Source: Tanytarsus gracilentus (taxonomy: Eukaryota > Arthropoda > Insecta > Diptera > Chironomidae). From it: DNA of 64,000 nucleotides. The position numbers and the translations under genes are program-made. Under the pieces are notes generated by a model. That model made no database searches. It had not been told where the DNA came from and saw only the letters and a list, made by a program, of their open reading frames with translations. The stretch lies in contig JAXRKN010000045.1 in assembly GCA_038502055.1 (NCBI GenBank), positions 6,842,501 to 6,906,500 of the forward strand, written 5' to 3'. This document shows, piece after piece, positions 37,696 to 49,942 of the stretch (position 1 is its first letter; every line of letters starts with the position of its first letter).

Positions 37696-38090
37696 TTTTC
37701 CATTATGTTCCATTTTCCATCATGTTCTATTTTCCATCATGTTCCATTTTCCATCATGTTCCATTTTCCATTATGTTCCATTTTCCATCATTTACCATTT
37801 TCCATTATGTTCCATTTTCCATCATGTTCCATTTTCCATCATGTTCCATTTTCCATTATGTTCCATTTTCCATCATGTTCCATTTTCCATTGTGTTCCAT
37901 TTTCCATCATGTTCCATTTTCCATCATGTTCCATTTTCCATCATGTTCCATTTTCCATCATGTTCCATTTTCCATTATGTTCCATTTTCCATCATGTTCC
38001 ATTTTCCATTATGTTCCATTTTCCATCATGTTCCATTTTCCATCATGTTCCATTTTCCATTATGTTCCACTTTCCACCATGTTCCACTAG
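37696..38090. repeat. 17-bp minisatellite, about 23 copies
   Basis: The unit TTTTCCATCATGTTCCA varies mainly at CATCATG/CATTATG. Since 17 is not a multiple of 3, all three plus-strand frames read the same 17-residue repeat. Confidence 0.95.
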
Positions 38091-38970
38091 CAACCAATTC
38101 CTGGTCCAATCCCGAGTTCAACGATACCCATGAAGCCATATAAGTGCAATTTTGTATGAAAAATGGACATTATGGCTGTCCGTGGCACGACCTATGGTCA
38201 TGACCCAAAAAATTCCTAAAATGGGCTAAACTAGAGCCACAGAGCTACCATTTGGCGAAAACCCGAAGTCTCTAGCTGGTCTAGGGGCTGAGATCTCGAT
38301 GGAACAGACAGACGACAGACGACAGACGGAAATGCGAGCATATAAGCGTTACCACACTAGTGTGGGTTACGCTAAAAAGTTTTAGGAGAACTACTTTGAT
38401 ATTCATGAAATGAACGTGAAGCTAAAAGTTTTTTTTGATGAAATTTTCTTGTGTAATTTTGGTTGGTGGAAGTGCTGAGAGCGCAAGAAATAGATGAATA
38501 AAATTTCAGAACTTCCATGAAGGAAAATTTTAAAATTTAATGTGCAAAAAGCTATAGATTTAATAGAAAGACGGAGAGTAAAAAATGTTTTTCAAATTTT
38601 ACTTTTTTAATGATGAAAATATGAAATATAAAAACACAAATGTAATGGATGAAATATAAACTTTTAAATTTAATGTAAACTGATAAATTTTCGTCAAGCT
38701 TAATCAAAATAAAAGTGTAAACAATCAATGTTGACATTTACTCAATCCAATTACTGAATCCAATTACTTTCGTTTTAAAATTATTTGCATAAAATGAGTA
38801 CCAGGAAAATTTGTCGTTACAAGCTTGAGCCTACATATTTCTCTTCGAATGATTAAATTTGAAAACTTTTTTAAAAATTCTTTAATTTTTTAAAAAATTA
38901 TGTTTTATGTCAAAAACAAAAATAAAATTTTTAAACTTTGTAACGGTTTTTTTAATTTATATTTTTGTGG

Positions 38971-40827
38971 AGAATTCAAAAAAGCTCTCATGTCATCCTC
39001 CGTTCCAGAGTTTATTAATGTTGCATTTTTATTTTTCTACTCATATTAAATTTTCCACTCTTAAACTTTTTTCTCAATGTCATAGTGAAGAAGGCAAACA
39101 AACCTTTCCCCGGCCTTCGAACGTGCTCATTTGTGTATCATCTCGTGAATAATAAAATCATATGGTAGACAGTGGTGTCACGTTGCCGAGGAAAGTTATT
39201 CATCATGGTAATTTGTGAATGATGCTCGGCACGCCTGAATAACTTTTCCGTGAAATATTTTAGCGCTCGTCTTTTCAACGGATGCGCTTGAGACTTTGTT
39301 GTTGGGTGAAAAGGAAAATTTTCAACAACTTCCTTTCATTGACAGATTTGATGAATCGAATAATTGTAAATTTGTAACAAATGTCTTTTTAGCGAGCAAG
39401 ACATTTTCCGTTTAACAGAAAATTATTCGAGATTGAACTAATTAAAAAATTGCTTAGATAAGAAGAAGAAAAAAATTATTTTCTGTCCCTTGACAAAAAA
39501 CCTAATTGATGAATATTTTAATTTTAAGGAATCGAACCTGATTTTTTTATTAAATTTTTATCATTTCAATTTTTATTTTTTAACTTACGATATGAAATCT
39601 TAATTAATTATTAAAATCAAACAAATGAACATCAAACGAACAAGTGGGCACTTAAGTGTAAACGTAGAAATTAATCCAACTTGTTTGTATGACACACAAA
39701 AACATTTTAATCCACTGAATTTATCGACAATAAATCAAATTTGTTGTGTTGACTAACACACAATCTAAACCTCAATTTACTCTAATTAGTGACTGTGATT
39801 TTTACACACTCTCTCATCCTTAATCGTGTTTGAATGTTTTTCATGATCGCGACAATGAAAAATAAATTTAATTTATGTTTATGTGAAGCGAGTAGTAAAA
39901 GTCGACGGTTGAAATATTTTTTGTTACATTTTAAAATAAAATTAATTTTTTGTGATTGAAAATGCGTCAAATAATAGTTCAAATCTAAATTTAATACATA
40001 TTCTACAACAATATATTTCCATATAAATATTTTTTAAAAACCCACATGCAACATCTCAATTTCTCTTTTGCTTAATCACCAACGTCACACTCTCATCAAA
40101 TTTCAAGTTTCTCAAAATATTTTCTTAGCACAGCCAAAAATCTCTTTTACACAAATAAACGCAATTAATCGTTTATTTAGACGATTATCGCGCGTTGCTT
40201 TTGTGGATCGATGCCAAGTTGTTTAATGCCACATAATTTTTCGTCTCAAGTTTATAGTGAACATTTTTACATGGTTGGTAATTTATGTTAAGGGTGACCA
40301 TCTGCAGAGCAATTTCCAATTTTTCAACTTTCCCAACAAAAAATAAATAAAGTGAAGTTGATAAATTTTTAAAAATCATGCTGATTTTAGCGAGAGAGTT
40401 GAGAGTCAGTTCATGACAAGAAAAAGAGAGTGAGAAGAAAATTTATCCGAAGAGAGCGAAAATTTCTCTCAGAGAAAAAGAAAATTTTCCCTCTCATTTT
40501 TTTCGAAAATTTATTTTAGGACAGTTTAAATCAATTTTTAACAGCCAACAGCTTAGCATGTTCACATTAGTTATGTCTACAATGTCTCGAGAGTTATTTA
40601 AGCAATAAATCAATCGATAGCGCGGTCTTTTCGCTAATAAGTCTTCCATGCTGAGTCGTCGGAGAGTTTATTTTAGGTATTCGTCATGACCGCATCCGAG
40701 ACCTTCACTTTTGACTTCTTCTTCCGCCAATTTAGACACGATTGTATATCTTCACGTGTACATCAGAGAACATGGAAGTATTTTTAAGGTGCGTGTAGAG
40801 TAGATACGGAGTAAAATACCTTACGGG
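38971..40827. repeat. 1.86-kb tandem duplication, copy 1
   Basis: Begins AGAATTCAAAAAAGCTC and ends CCTTACGGG. It is repeated head to tail directly downstream with a few per cent of scattered substitutions and single-base indels. No gene is recognised inside. Confidence 0.95.
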
Positions 40828-42681
40828 AGAATTCAAAAAAGCTCTCATGTCATCCTCCGTTCCAGAGTTTATTAATGTTGCATTTTTATTTTTCTACTCA
40901 TATTAAATTTTCCACTCTTAAACTTTTTTCTCAATGTCATAGTGAAGAAGGCAAACAAACCTTTCCCCGCCTTCGAACGTGCTCATTTGTGTATCATCTC
41001 GTGAATAATAAAATCATATGGTAGACAGTGGTGTCACGTTGCCGAGGAAAGTTATTCATCATGGTAATTTGTGAATGATGCTCGGCACGCCTGAATAACT
41101 TTTCCGTGAAATATTTTAGCGCTCGTCTTTTCAACGGATGCGCTTGAGACTTTGTTGCTGGGTGAAAAGGAAAAATTTTCAACAACTTCCTTTCATTGAC
41201 AGATTTGATGAATCGAATAATTGTAAATTTGTAACAAATGTCTTTTTAGCGAGCAAGACATTTTCCGTTAAACAGAAAATTATTCGAGATTGAACTGATT
41301 AAAAAATTGCTTAGATAAGAAGAAGAAAAAAATGATTTTCTGTCCCTTGACAAAAAACCTAATTGATGAATATTTTAATTTTAAGGAATCGAACCTTAAT
41401 TTTTTATTAAATTTTTATCATTTCAATTTTTATTTTTTAACTTACGATATGAAATCTTAATTAATTATTTAAATCAAACAAATGAACATCAAACGAACAA
41501 GTGCGCACTTAAGTGTAAACGTAGAAATTAATCCAACGTGTTTGTATGACACACAAAAACATTTTAATCCACTGAATTTATCGACAATAAATCAAATTTG
41601 TTGTGTTGACTAACACACAATCTAAACGTCAATTTACTCTAATTAGTGACTGTGATTTTTACACACTCTCTCATCCTTAATCGTGTTTGAATGTTTTTCA
41701 TGATCGCGACAATGAAAAATAAATTTAATTTATGTTTATGTGAAGCGAGTAGTAAAAGTCGACGGTTGAAATATTTTTTGTAACATTTTAAAATAAAATT
41801 AATTTTTTGTGATTAAAAATGCGTCAAATAATAGTTCAAATCTAAATTTAATAAATATTCTACAACAATATATATCCATATATATATTTTTTAAAAACCC
41901 ACATCCAACATCTCAATTTCTCTTTTGCTTAATCACCAACGTCACACTCTCATCAAATTTCAAGTTTCTCAAAATATTTTCTTAGCACAGCCAAAAATCT
42001 CTTTTACACAAATAAACGCAATTAATCGTTTATTTAGACGATTATCGCGCGTTGCTTTTGTGGATCGATGCCAAGGTGTTTAATGCCACATAATTTTTCG
42101 TCTCAAGTTTATAGTGAACATTTTTACATGGTTGGTAATTTATGTTAAGGGTGACCATCTGCAGAGCAATTTCCAATTTTTCAACTTTCCCAACAAAAAA
42201 AAATAAAGTGATGTTGATAAATTTTTGAAAATCATGCTGATTTTAGCGAGAGAGTTGAGAGTCAGTTCATCACAAGAAAAAGAGAGCGAGAGGAAAATTT
42301 ATCAGAAGAGAGCGAAAATTTCTCTCAGAGAAAGAGAAAATTTCCCTCTCATTTTTTTCGAAAATTTATTTCAGGACAGTTTAAATCAATTTTTAACAGC
42401 CAACAGCTTAGCATGTTCACATTAGTTATGTCTACAATGTCTTGAGAGTTATTTAAGCAATAAATCAATCGATAGCGCGGTCTTTTCGCTAATAAGTCTT
42501 CCATGCTGAGTCGTCGGAGAGTTTATTTTAGGTATTCGTCATGACCGCATCCGAGACCTTCACTTTTGACTTCTTCTTCCGCCAATTTAGACACGATTGT
42601 ATATCTTCACGTGTACATCAGAGAACATGGAAGTATTTTTAGGTGCGTGTAGAGTAGATACGGAGTAAAATACCTTACGGG
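40828..42681. repeat. 1.86-kb tandem duplication, copy 2
   Basis: Abuts copy 1 with no spacer and ends with the same CCTTACGGG. The three-base length difference comes from small indels. Confidence 0.95.
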
Positions 42682-43066
42682 ATCATAAAATCGATGAATT
42701 TATTTTTTGTTGTTATTACAAACAATTTTTTTTTGAAGATTCGATTCCACGCGATTGAAAACAATTTTTATGACCTTTCTTCTTATCTATCGATTTATGG
42801 AAGTATTTTTTGGGGTTATTTTTGAGAGAACAGCATGTGTTTATGTTGGCGGGTTAAATTTGAATGTAAATCATCGGATTATGAGTTTGTGGGTTGTAAA
42901 CAGAGGATTTTAGAAAGTTATGGAAAAACTGACTTAATGAAGTGCAGAGGAATTTTTTGCTTGTAAAGAAACTTTTGGCAAATTATTTTTTTTACTTAAA
43001 AAATAAATACTTAAACAATGTTAATGAATAAACAAGATGGGTCTGCAAACGGCGTTGCCATTTCCA

Positions 43067-43969
43067 ATAGCTCCGCTGTCTTAGATTAGTACCCCATAGT
43101 TCTAAAATATGGACATTAGTGGCACTCCTGGCCGGCCATGATGGATATTCCTCAAAAATCGTCAATGTCAATCGATTCCTGATGCAATGACGAGTTCAAC
43201 GACATACATGAAGCCATAGTTCTGAAAAAATGGACATTAGTGGCACTCCTGGCCGACCATGATGGACATTCCTCAAAAATCGTCAATGTCAATCGATTTC
43301 TGATGCAATGACGAGTTCAACGACATACATGAAGCCATAGTTCTGAAAAAAAAATGGACATTAGTGGCACTCCTGGCCGACCATGATGGACATTCCTCAA
43401 AAATCGTCAATGTCAATCGATTCCTGATGCAATGACGAGTTCAACGACATACATGAAGCCATATTCCGAAAAAATGGACATTAGTAGCACTCCTGGCCGA
43501 CCATGATGGACATTCCTCAAAAATCGTCAATGTCAATCGATTCCTGGTACAATAACGAGTTCAACGACACCCATGAAGCCATATAAGAGAAAATTTGTAT
43601 GAAAAAGGACATTTTTGCACTCAGGGACGGTCCTTGGAGGGTCTTACCTCAAAACAAAATACTTCTTGCACAACTAGAGCCAAAACCCGATCTTTAGCCA
43701 CAAACCCGAGTCAAATCCGACAAGCCGTTCTTGAGATATGGCGTTCACTAAGATCGTGAGAAAGTAAGAAAGTGAGAAAGTAAGATGACTTAAATGGCTC
43801 TAACTCCTCGTAGGATCAACCGATTTAAAATCTGTTTTCGCCAGTTTGTAGGGTTTGACTAGGCCTATCATTTAAATATAAGTTTTGATGTTGCACGAAG
43901 TAATGTCTTGGCACTAGGGGTCAAAAACTGGTTTTGGAGAAATCCAAAATTAATATATAGCGGAGCTAT
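43067..43969. mobile_element. Non-autonomous element with 11-bp inverted ends and internal tandem repeats
   Basis: ATAGCTCCGCT at 43067-43077 is inverted at 43959-43969 (AGCGGAGCTAT). Inside are four 120-124-bp repeats and a tail that shares a core with the element at 37403-38372: ATTCCTGGT, GAGTTCAACGA and CCCATGAAGCCATATAAG occur in both in the same order. No protein is encoded. Confidence 0.6.
43093..43590. repeat. Four tandem copies of a 120-124-bp unit
   Basis: Units start near 43093, 43213, 43335 and 43459, with a partial fifth at 43579. Each contains GGACATTAGTGGCACTCCTG (or close) and GACGAGTTCAACGACATACA. Confidence 0.95.
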
Positions 43970-46900
43970 AAATTTATAATAAATAAGGCTAATCATTTAA
44001 AAGCTAAAATAAATCTCAACAAAATTCTCACACAGTTAAAAATTTACTTCGGTTGTGAGAAAAATATAAATTCGTGAAGCTTTTAGGCTCGAGGAGATTT
44101 TTGTCGAGCAATAAAATTTCTAAATCATATCATTTCCTTTATGGAATTTTAATGACTTTCACTACATTTTCATGATGATAATTCATAGAAAAAATGCCCA
44201 CACAGTGAACATCCTCGATATGACGATGATGATAATCTGAACGAGAGCCATGTAAGTAGACAATTTTATGGACATTCCAATGACTTCAGGCATGACATTC
44301 TTGTGATAACATAACGATAATAAATTCATAAATGTGACACAGAGCCCTTGAGGTTGAACACACTCTCTGTGTGATAATGAAATAGTTTTTTGCTAACATC
44401 CGTAAACGATTCTCGTCGTCACGATAGGTAAAAAAACAGTTGGATATGGAAGTAGATTGGAATGTGTTAACATTTTATTAGAAAACATATTTTAGGCTGT
44501 CACGAATGAAAAAAAAAGTCATTTTAAAAATTGTCATCAAAAAATAAGAAAATAAATTTTTGTAAATGATTTTAATTTAAAAAAATCTTTTAAAGAGCTT
44601 TTAAGCTCTAAAATGTTGAATAACAGATTTTTTATAACCAACGTTGAGTAACTTTAATTTATAAAAATATTTGCAATCAAACCAATCAAAACATGCGACC
44701 GCTTTTCACAAAAATAATGACATGTTAATCCCCACCGAGGTGAGCTGGAAAGCTTTTCAATCACAATATTGATGATTTTGCATGACAACTAAATTGCTCT
44801 GCTTGAAAAATTCACCAAAACAATCTCAATTAAATTCCTGACTATCGAAATCGAAATTTATATTTTTGCATGCGATATTGAAAAAAAATCAATCGGCAGA
44901 TTTTTTGCGTTTTCTGATTGAGTGAATGATTCTTTTCTGATGTGCGATGAAAAAATTTTCATATTTTAAAATTGAAACTTTTATCATGATGACGTTGGAT
45001 TGAGGAAAAATAATAGGAGGCTTGTCTTTTTCTTTATTGCATTTTTATCAAGTCGAGACATCTGACAAACAACGTCATATTTTTTCCAAGTGATATCACA
45101 ACTCTGATAGCTGTAATTGAGCTCTGCGTCATTGATATTTTTTTCGTTGAGCTGTTTACAAAGTGTTTTGTTTTCGTGATCGATAAGGGTGTGCTTGGTG
45201 AATGACGGAGGAGGAGGTTGGTGGATTTTTAAATTGAAAATAAAATAAAAAAAAATTCAAATCTTTGAAAAATTTAAAAAAATATTGCAAAAAAATTTTA
45301 AAAGTAAAAAAAAAATATTACCTATATTAAAAATTTATTTCAAAGCCTTAAAAAATAATTCATTAAAAATATTTTTATTTACCAAAAAACCTTCTTCAAC
45401 TTTTTCAACCAATTGTTGATATTTTCTTGTAATTTAACTTAATCTCATGTTTGTCGCAATTTTTTACTTTCTCCATAATTTTATTTTAAAGATCGTTGCT
45501 TAATTAAATTAAGGATTCGCTACCGTACCACGACAACTTGCAAGATTACAAATATTTGCGATTTAAGCTGAAATGTTAGACACGTTATTTGCTGTCATGT
45601 TTACCAACAACCGTTCATGATACGGATGATATTCAATCCCTGAACCTCAATAACGTTCTGAATATGCATGTGTGAATTGCGACACCATAGAAAAGCGTAA
45701 ACAATCAGAAAATCTGGAATTTTCTCAGATACGAATTGAATTTTAAAACGAAATTTACTTTAAGCGATTTAAATTTACAAATTGGAGAAAACAAGTTTGA
45801 ACAGTTTTTGTGTTGGTTTCTGATATCATTGAGAGATTTCAGAAATTGAATCAGAGCAAGTTTTCATTTCAATGGCTTACATGTAACATCCATTAACAAA
45901 ATCTCTGTAGTGTGCAAATCATTAGGTTGTAAAATCTGTCGAATGTGTGAGAAAAATAAAAATCTCCTTTTTTGAGGTTAATGGATAGTCTGGAGAAAGG
46001 TACATGATGTGACACTTTGAGGTTAACTTAAATTATGTGAAGAAGACCACATTGAAACTATTTTATTTTATGAAATATGAAAGTGTGAAAATTTTAGGCA
46101 CAGCATGTGGTTGAGGGATGAATTTACATTTAAACTTTTTAAAAAATATATTTAAAAAAAATGATTTAAATTTACTAAGTTTTTTTTAAAAAAAATATTT
46201 TTTTACAACAAAATAAGAAACTTGATTAAATCCTAAAATAAATTAGTTTGCATTTTTTACTTAGTCATAAAAGTATACAAACACGAACTAAATTAAAAAC
46301 AGTCAAACTTCATTAAACATTTTTCTTCATAAACCTTCCTCTGAAAAGTTAACATCGCCATCGTAGATTTAATATGTGAGTAATTTTAAACTTTCAACAT
46401 GCTGAGGAAAAACTTTTAACTCTTCTAAAGTTCTCGCTTTCATACGAGGAAATGTCATAAGTTTAGTTTTCTTCATATTTTCATCATAGAGTGAAATACT
46501 ACAAAATCACTTCAGCTAAATAAGATGAAACCTTTTAAACGTATTTACATTAAATTGTTTACTAATTGAAAATAGCGAAACATTGTTAAGTGAAGCACAT
46601 GAAGGATAACGATGAGAAATTAAATTTTATTTAACGTGAAGGGATGAAAATGATTTAAAATTCAAGTGGTGGACACAAAATTAATTTTAAATGTCAAACT
46701 TTTTACAATCAAAAAAATTTATTGCAAAGTTGTCAATACTTGAAATTTTCGCCAATTTATTTCGATTTCAAATATTAATGTTGACACTTATAATTAGAAC
46801 CATTTTAAGTTGTCAATTAGAATTTCATGTCAATAAAATAATTGCTTAAGTGCTGCTTCAGGCTTCCCCTTAAAACTTCCCCCAATTTTGATCGACAAAC

Positions 46901-49777
46901 ATTCTTCATATATGATTTGAGTTTCATATTTGCACACATAAATTTTAATTAAATTTTTGCTTTATGAAAGAAAATTTATTCATGACTAAATTGATGAGGA
47001 ATAAAGTTTTTGAGGTAAACGTATAAATTATGTTGAAGCAATTTAATTTTTATCAAAAAATTATTTTAATTTGTGTTCTTCCCCTGAATCTTTACCACAA
47101 TCTTAATTTCTAAAATCTTAATTTTTTACAAAACCACACCAGGAATATTTATACCTCAATCTCTTTCTCTCTCAACCCTTAAATCCTTTTATAATTGCAA
47201 ATTAGCATTTCTGTAAAAATTTGCATCAAAATGCATAAAGCAAACCTTCCAACTCCTTCGAAAATTCTTCTTACAAAAGTAAATTTTCAACCACTTTCAT
47301 TTTCATAAAATTTCCATTAAAATATTTTCAATTGAGTAGGTGAAGCATAAGGCGATCTTTAAACTTGCTCTGATATAAATTAGAGATGGGGAAAAACTTT
47401 AATTTGCTTTCCTTTCTTATGCAAATCAACATCGAAGCGCAGGATGGCTGTTCTGAGCTCATTTTTTGCATGCACTTGATAAAGAAATTTATTTTATTCC
47501 CTCTTCAGCGAATTAAGCAAATTTTCTTCGTTCTATTTTTATAACAATTGATAGAGATTTTAATTGGGTCACTACTAAAAGTCGGTGTTGTGTAAATTTT
47601 TATAATCCAGGAAAGCATAAAAAATTTGCTTGTGCTAGCACAAAATATAATTCAATTTTTTGATGACTCGCTTTTGTTTTTAATAATAATTTTTTGGGGA
47701 TTAGGATTTGCCAAGTGTGGACACAGAAATAAATTAGAAATGTCGAAATTTCAATTTTTATATTTTGTTGAACTTTTTGTTTCCATACCTGTGAAAGTTT
47801 ATTTAAATTAAGTTGAGTAAAAGATGAAATCTTGCAGAGTAAATGAAAATCTCGCTAATATATTTATGAGATAACTCATCAGGACTTAATTTTAATTTAT
47901 AATTTGCTTTCTTCATAAATTTAGCGAGCACCTCATTAATTTCCCATTAGACCTTCTAAATTGCCTCATTTCAAGTAGCATAATCATCATGTAACAACAA
48001 TAAGCATCTCAACTTACATTGTGTGCCGTGACATTTTTCACTTTTTCATATTTAATGTGAAAAATTTCGCAAATAGACATTGAAATTGTTCGCTCAGTTT
48101 TCTCTTTTGTCTTTTTCACTCTCACAATTTTTTTCACAAACGACTCGGCTAAAAATAAACTTTAATTTGCATAATATTTCTCTCTATAAGCGAGCTGACA
48201 AATGATGTCATTTATGAATGATTATGACGTTGTAAAATGGAAATTGTCATGCGAAAAAAAGATGAACTCAGTAGAGTCTAATTAAGATCTTTGTTAATAA
48301 TTAATTACGCGAATTTAATTAAATCTCCACGTGTGCTTATCTACGAGGTCCCTGAATATTCAGTTTATTTTCTTAAAACGTGCTCAAGTGAAAATCTTTT
48401 TGAGTTTTAAAAACTCTATTTTAACAGCTGCGATGATTTCTTCATGTGCAATTGTCACTCAATGTCGCACGTTTATGAGTGAAAAATTTAAAAGTCGGTT
48501 AATTGTCAACGACATGTCGTAAATTTAACATTGACCTTCGAGTTTTTCTTCTGAGTTGAGTGATAATGAAAATTTCTTTCTTTTTTGAGCTTGAAAAAAT
48601 TTATTATGCGTTCTTTTAGTACACAATCCTTAAAATTCTTCAATTTTTTTAGTACAGGATTTTTAGAACTTGCTCTATAATTTTTACATCTTGAAATTTA
48701 AACTTAAAACGCTCGTTATGAATAAAAATTATTATTTAAAAAATATTTGAATTTTTAACGTATTTTATAAAAAAAGTAAAAATCTTGTTTACTCAGAAAA
48801 TCAATTTACTCAAGTCTCAACGTCGTTACTTTTATCTCATAAATAAATTCGCGTAAAACTTTCTGCCTTCTACTTTATTCATGATGTCATCAAACAGCAA
48901 GAAACAGCTCTTAAAATCCATTTTTATCGTTATTGTGCCGTTATAAATAGAAACAAAAGCATTGAATTGAATCACAACCACCATGAGGAGTGAAAGCATG
49001 TTAGAAAGAAAAGTTTGAATAAATAATACTTGAGAAATTTCTTCTGAGCCAAAATCAAGAAACTTTTTCAGAGTTCAATGTTTGTTGTCCTAATGTACGG
49101 CTTAACATTTCAATTATTTCTCTTCCCACATGCTGGATAGAAATTTCATCAAGGGATGGAAAAATAAATATATTTTTTATATATTTTTGAAGAGTTCGTC
49201 CCATTTTCTCTAGTAAAATTGAGTTTCAACATTGTGGTTTAGAGATTAGAAGCAATTCGATTTTGTGGTTTCACTTTGTCATCCAAGATAAGTTGATTGA
49301 AACTTAATTTTGGTCAATTTGATACGTAAGAAAAGTTCTCGAAGTCTAACTGATTTAATTTTTAATTCAACATCCGAAAATTTTCTCTTTTTGCGGCAAT
49401 TAATTTAATGAAATCCTACACAAAATAATTCTTTCTGGTCATGAAAATGTTTTGCAATATTTTTTTTCAAGTTTCTTCTTTACAAAGCGCCATTGACTTT
49501 CCTTGAAGTGAAGCCAAATTTCATTGTGACGTCTTAAGGCAATAAAGTCGATGGGTATGCAAAAATATGTACATTGATTTATGTTTATAACTTAGTCATC
49601 AACTAAATAGAAATTCTTTAAACAAAAAATAATTCAAAGCCGAAAAAATTTTCGTTTTCTAAACAAAAAAAATATTTGAGGAATTTCACGCAAATTTTTG
49701 GTTATTCGCAAATATTTTATTGATCTTATAAATTATTTCATGTGTCCGTTGCAAGATTAAAAGTAAATTTCACTCAC

Positions 49778-49942
49778 CAGTTTTAACTAATTTAAACGAG
49801 ACGCTATTTTGTGTCTTTAGTGCTTCATTGAAGTTAGGGTGCACTAAATCTTTCAGTGCACCCCCACTCGATGAAGCCATTTTGTCCGTGGCTGTACTAA
49901 ATCCTCGCCACGAAAAGACTCGGCGACTTGTCTTGGATGACT
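49778..49942 (-). CDS. Exon: start of the F-BAR-like domain
   Basis: 165 bp, phase 1 in and phase 1 out; acceptor CTTTTAG, donor CTG|GTGAGT. It encodes SSKTSRRVFSWRGF, then a Met-containing Ser/Gly patch, then LKDLVHPNFNEALKTQNS, which looks like the first helix of an F-BAR module. The Met in TATDKMASSS could start a shorter isoform if a promoter lies in the 6-kb upstream intron; no promoter was identified. The leftover G completes a Val codon with the next exon. Confidence 0.8.

Larger units (their letters stand above)
37403..38372. mobile_element. Non-autonomous element with palindromic ends and internal minisatellite
   Basis: The left end holds CCCACACGTGGGTG (37403-37416) and GCGTAACCCAC (37422-37432); the right end holds the 14-bp palindrome CCACACTAGTGTGG (38352-38365) and GTGGGTTACGC (38362-38372), the inverse of the left 11-mer. 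Between them are two tandem arrays and a unique tail with GACAGAC repeats. No protein is encoded. The class is uncertain; the hairpin end resembles but does not fully match a Helitron terminus. Confidence 0.55.
35044..49777 (-). other. Very large intron rich in repeats
   Basis: 14.7 kb splitting the F-BAR region. It holds two related non-autonomous elements (37403-38372, 43067-43969), tandem arrays and a 1.86-kb tandem duplication (38971-42681). No exon or nested gene supported. Confidence 0.65.

Noticed and set aside
37705..38143. Three overlapping long open frames on the plus strand
   Set aside because: They are the product of the stop-free 17-bp minisatellite and read the same repeat in every frame.
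38341..38376. Hairpin followed by CTAA, similar to a Helitron 3' end
   Set aside because: The base after CTAA is A, not T, and no matching 5' TC end was found; not enough to call a Helitron.
40550..40700. Short minus-strand frame starting with Met in both duplication copies (MEDLLAKRPRYRLIY...)
   Set aside because: About 51 codons, no donor in a useful phase; kept only as a possible regulatory or alternative first exon region.
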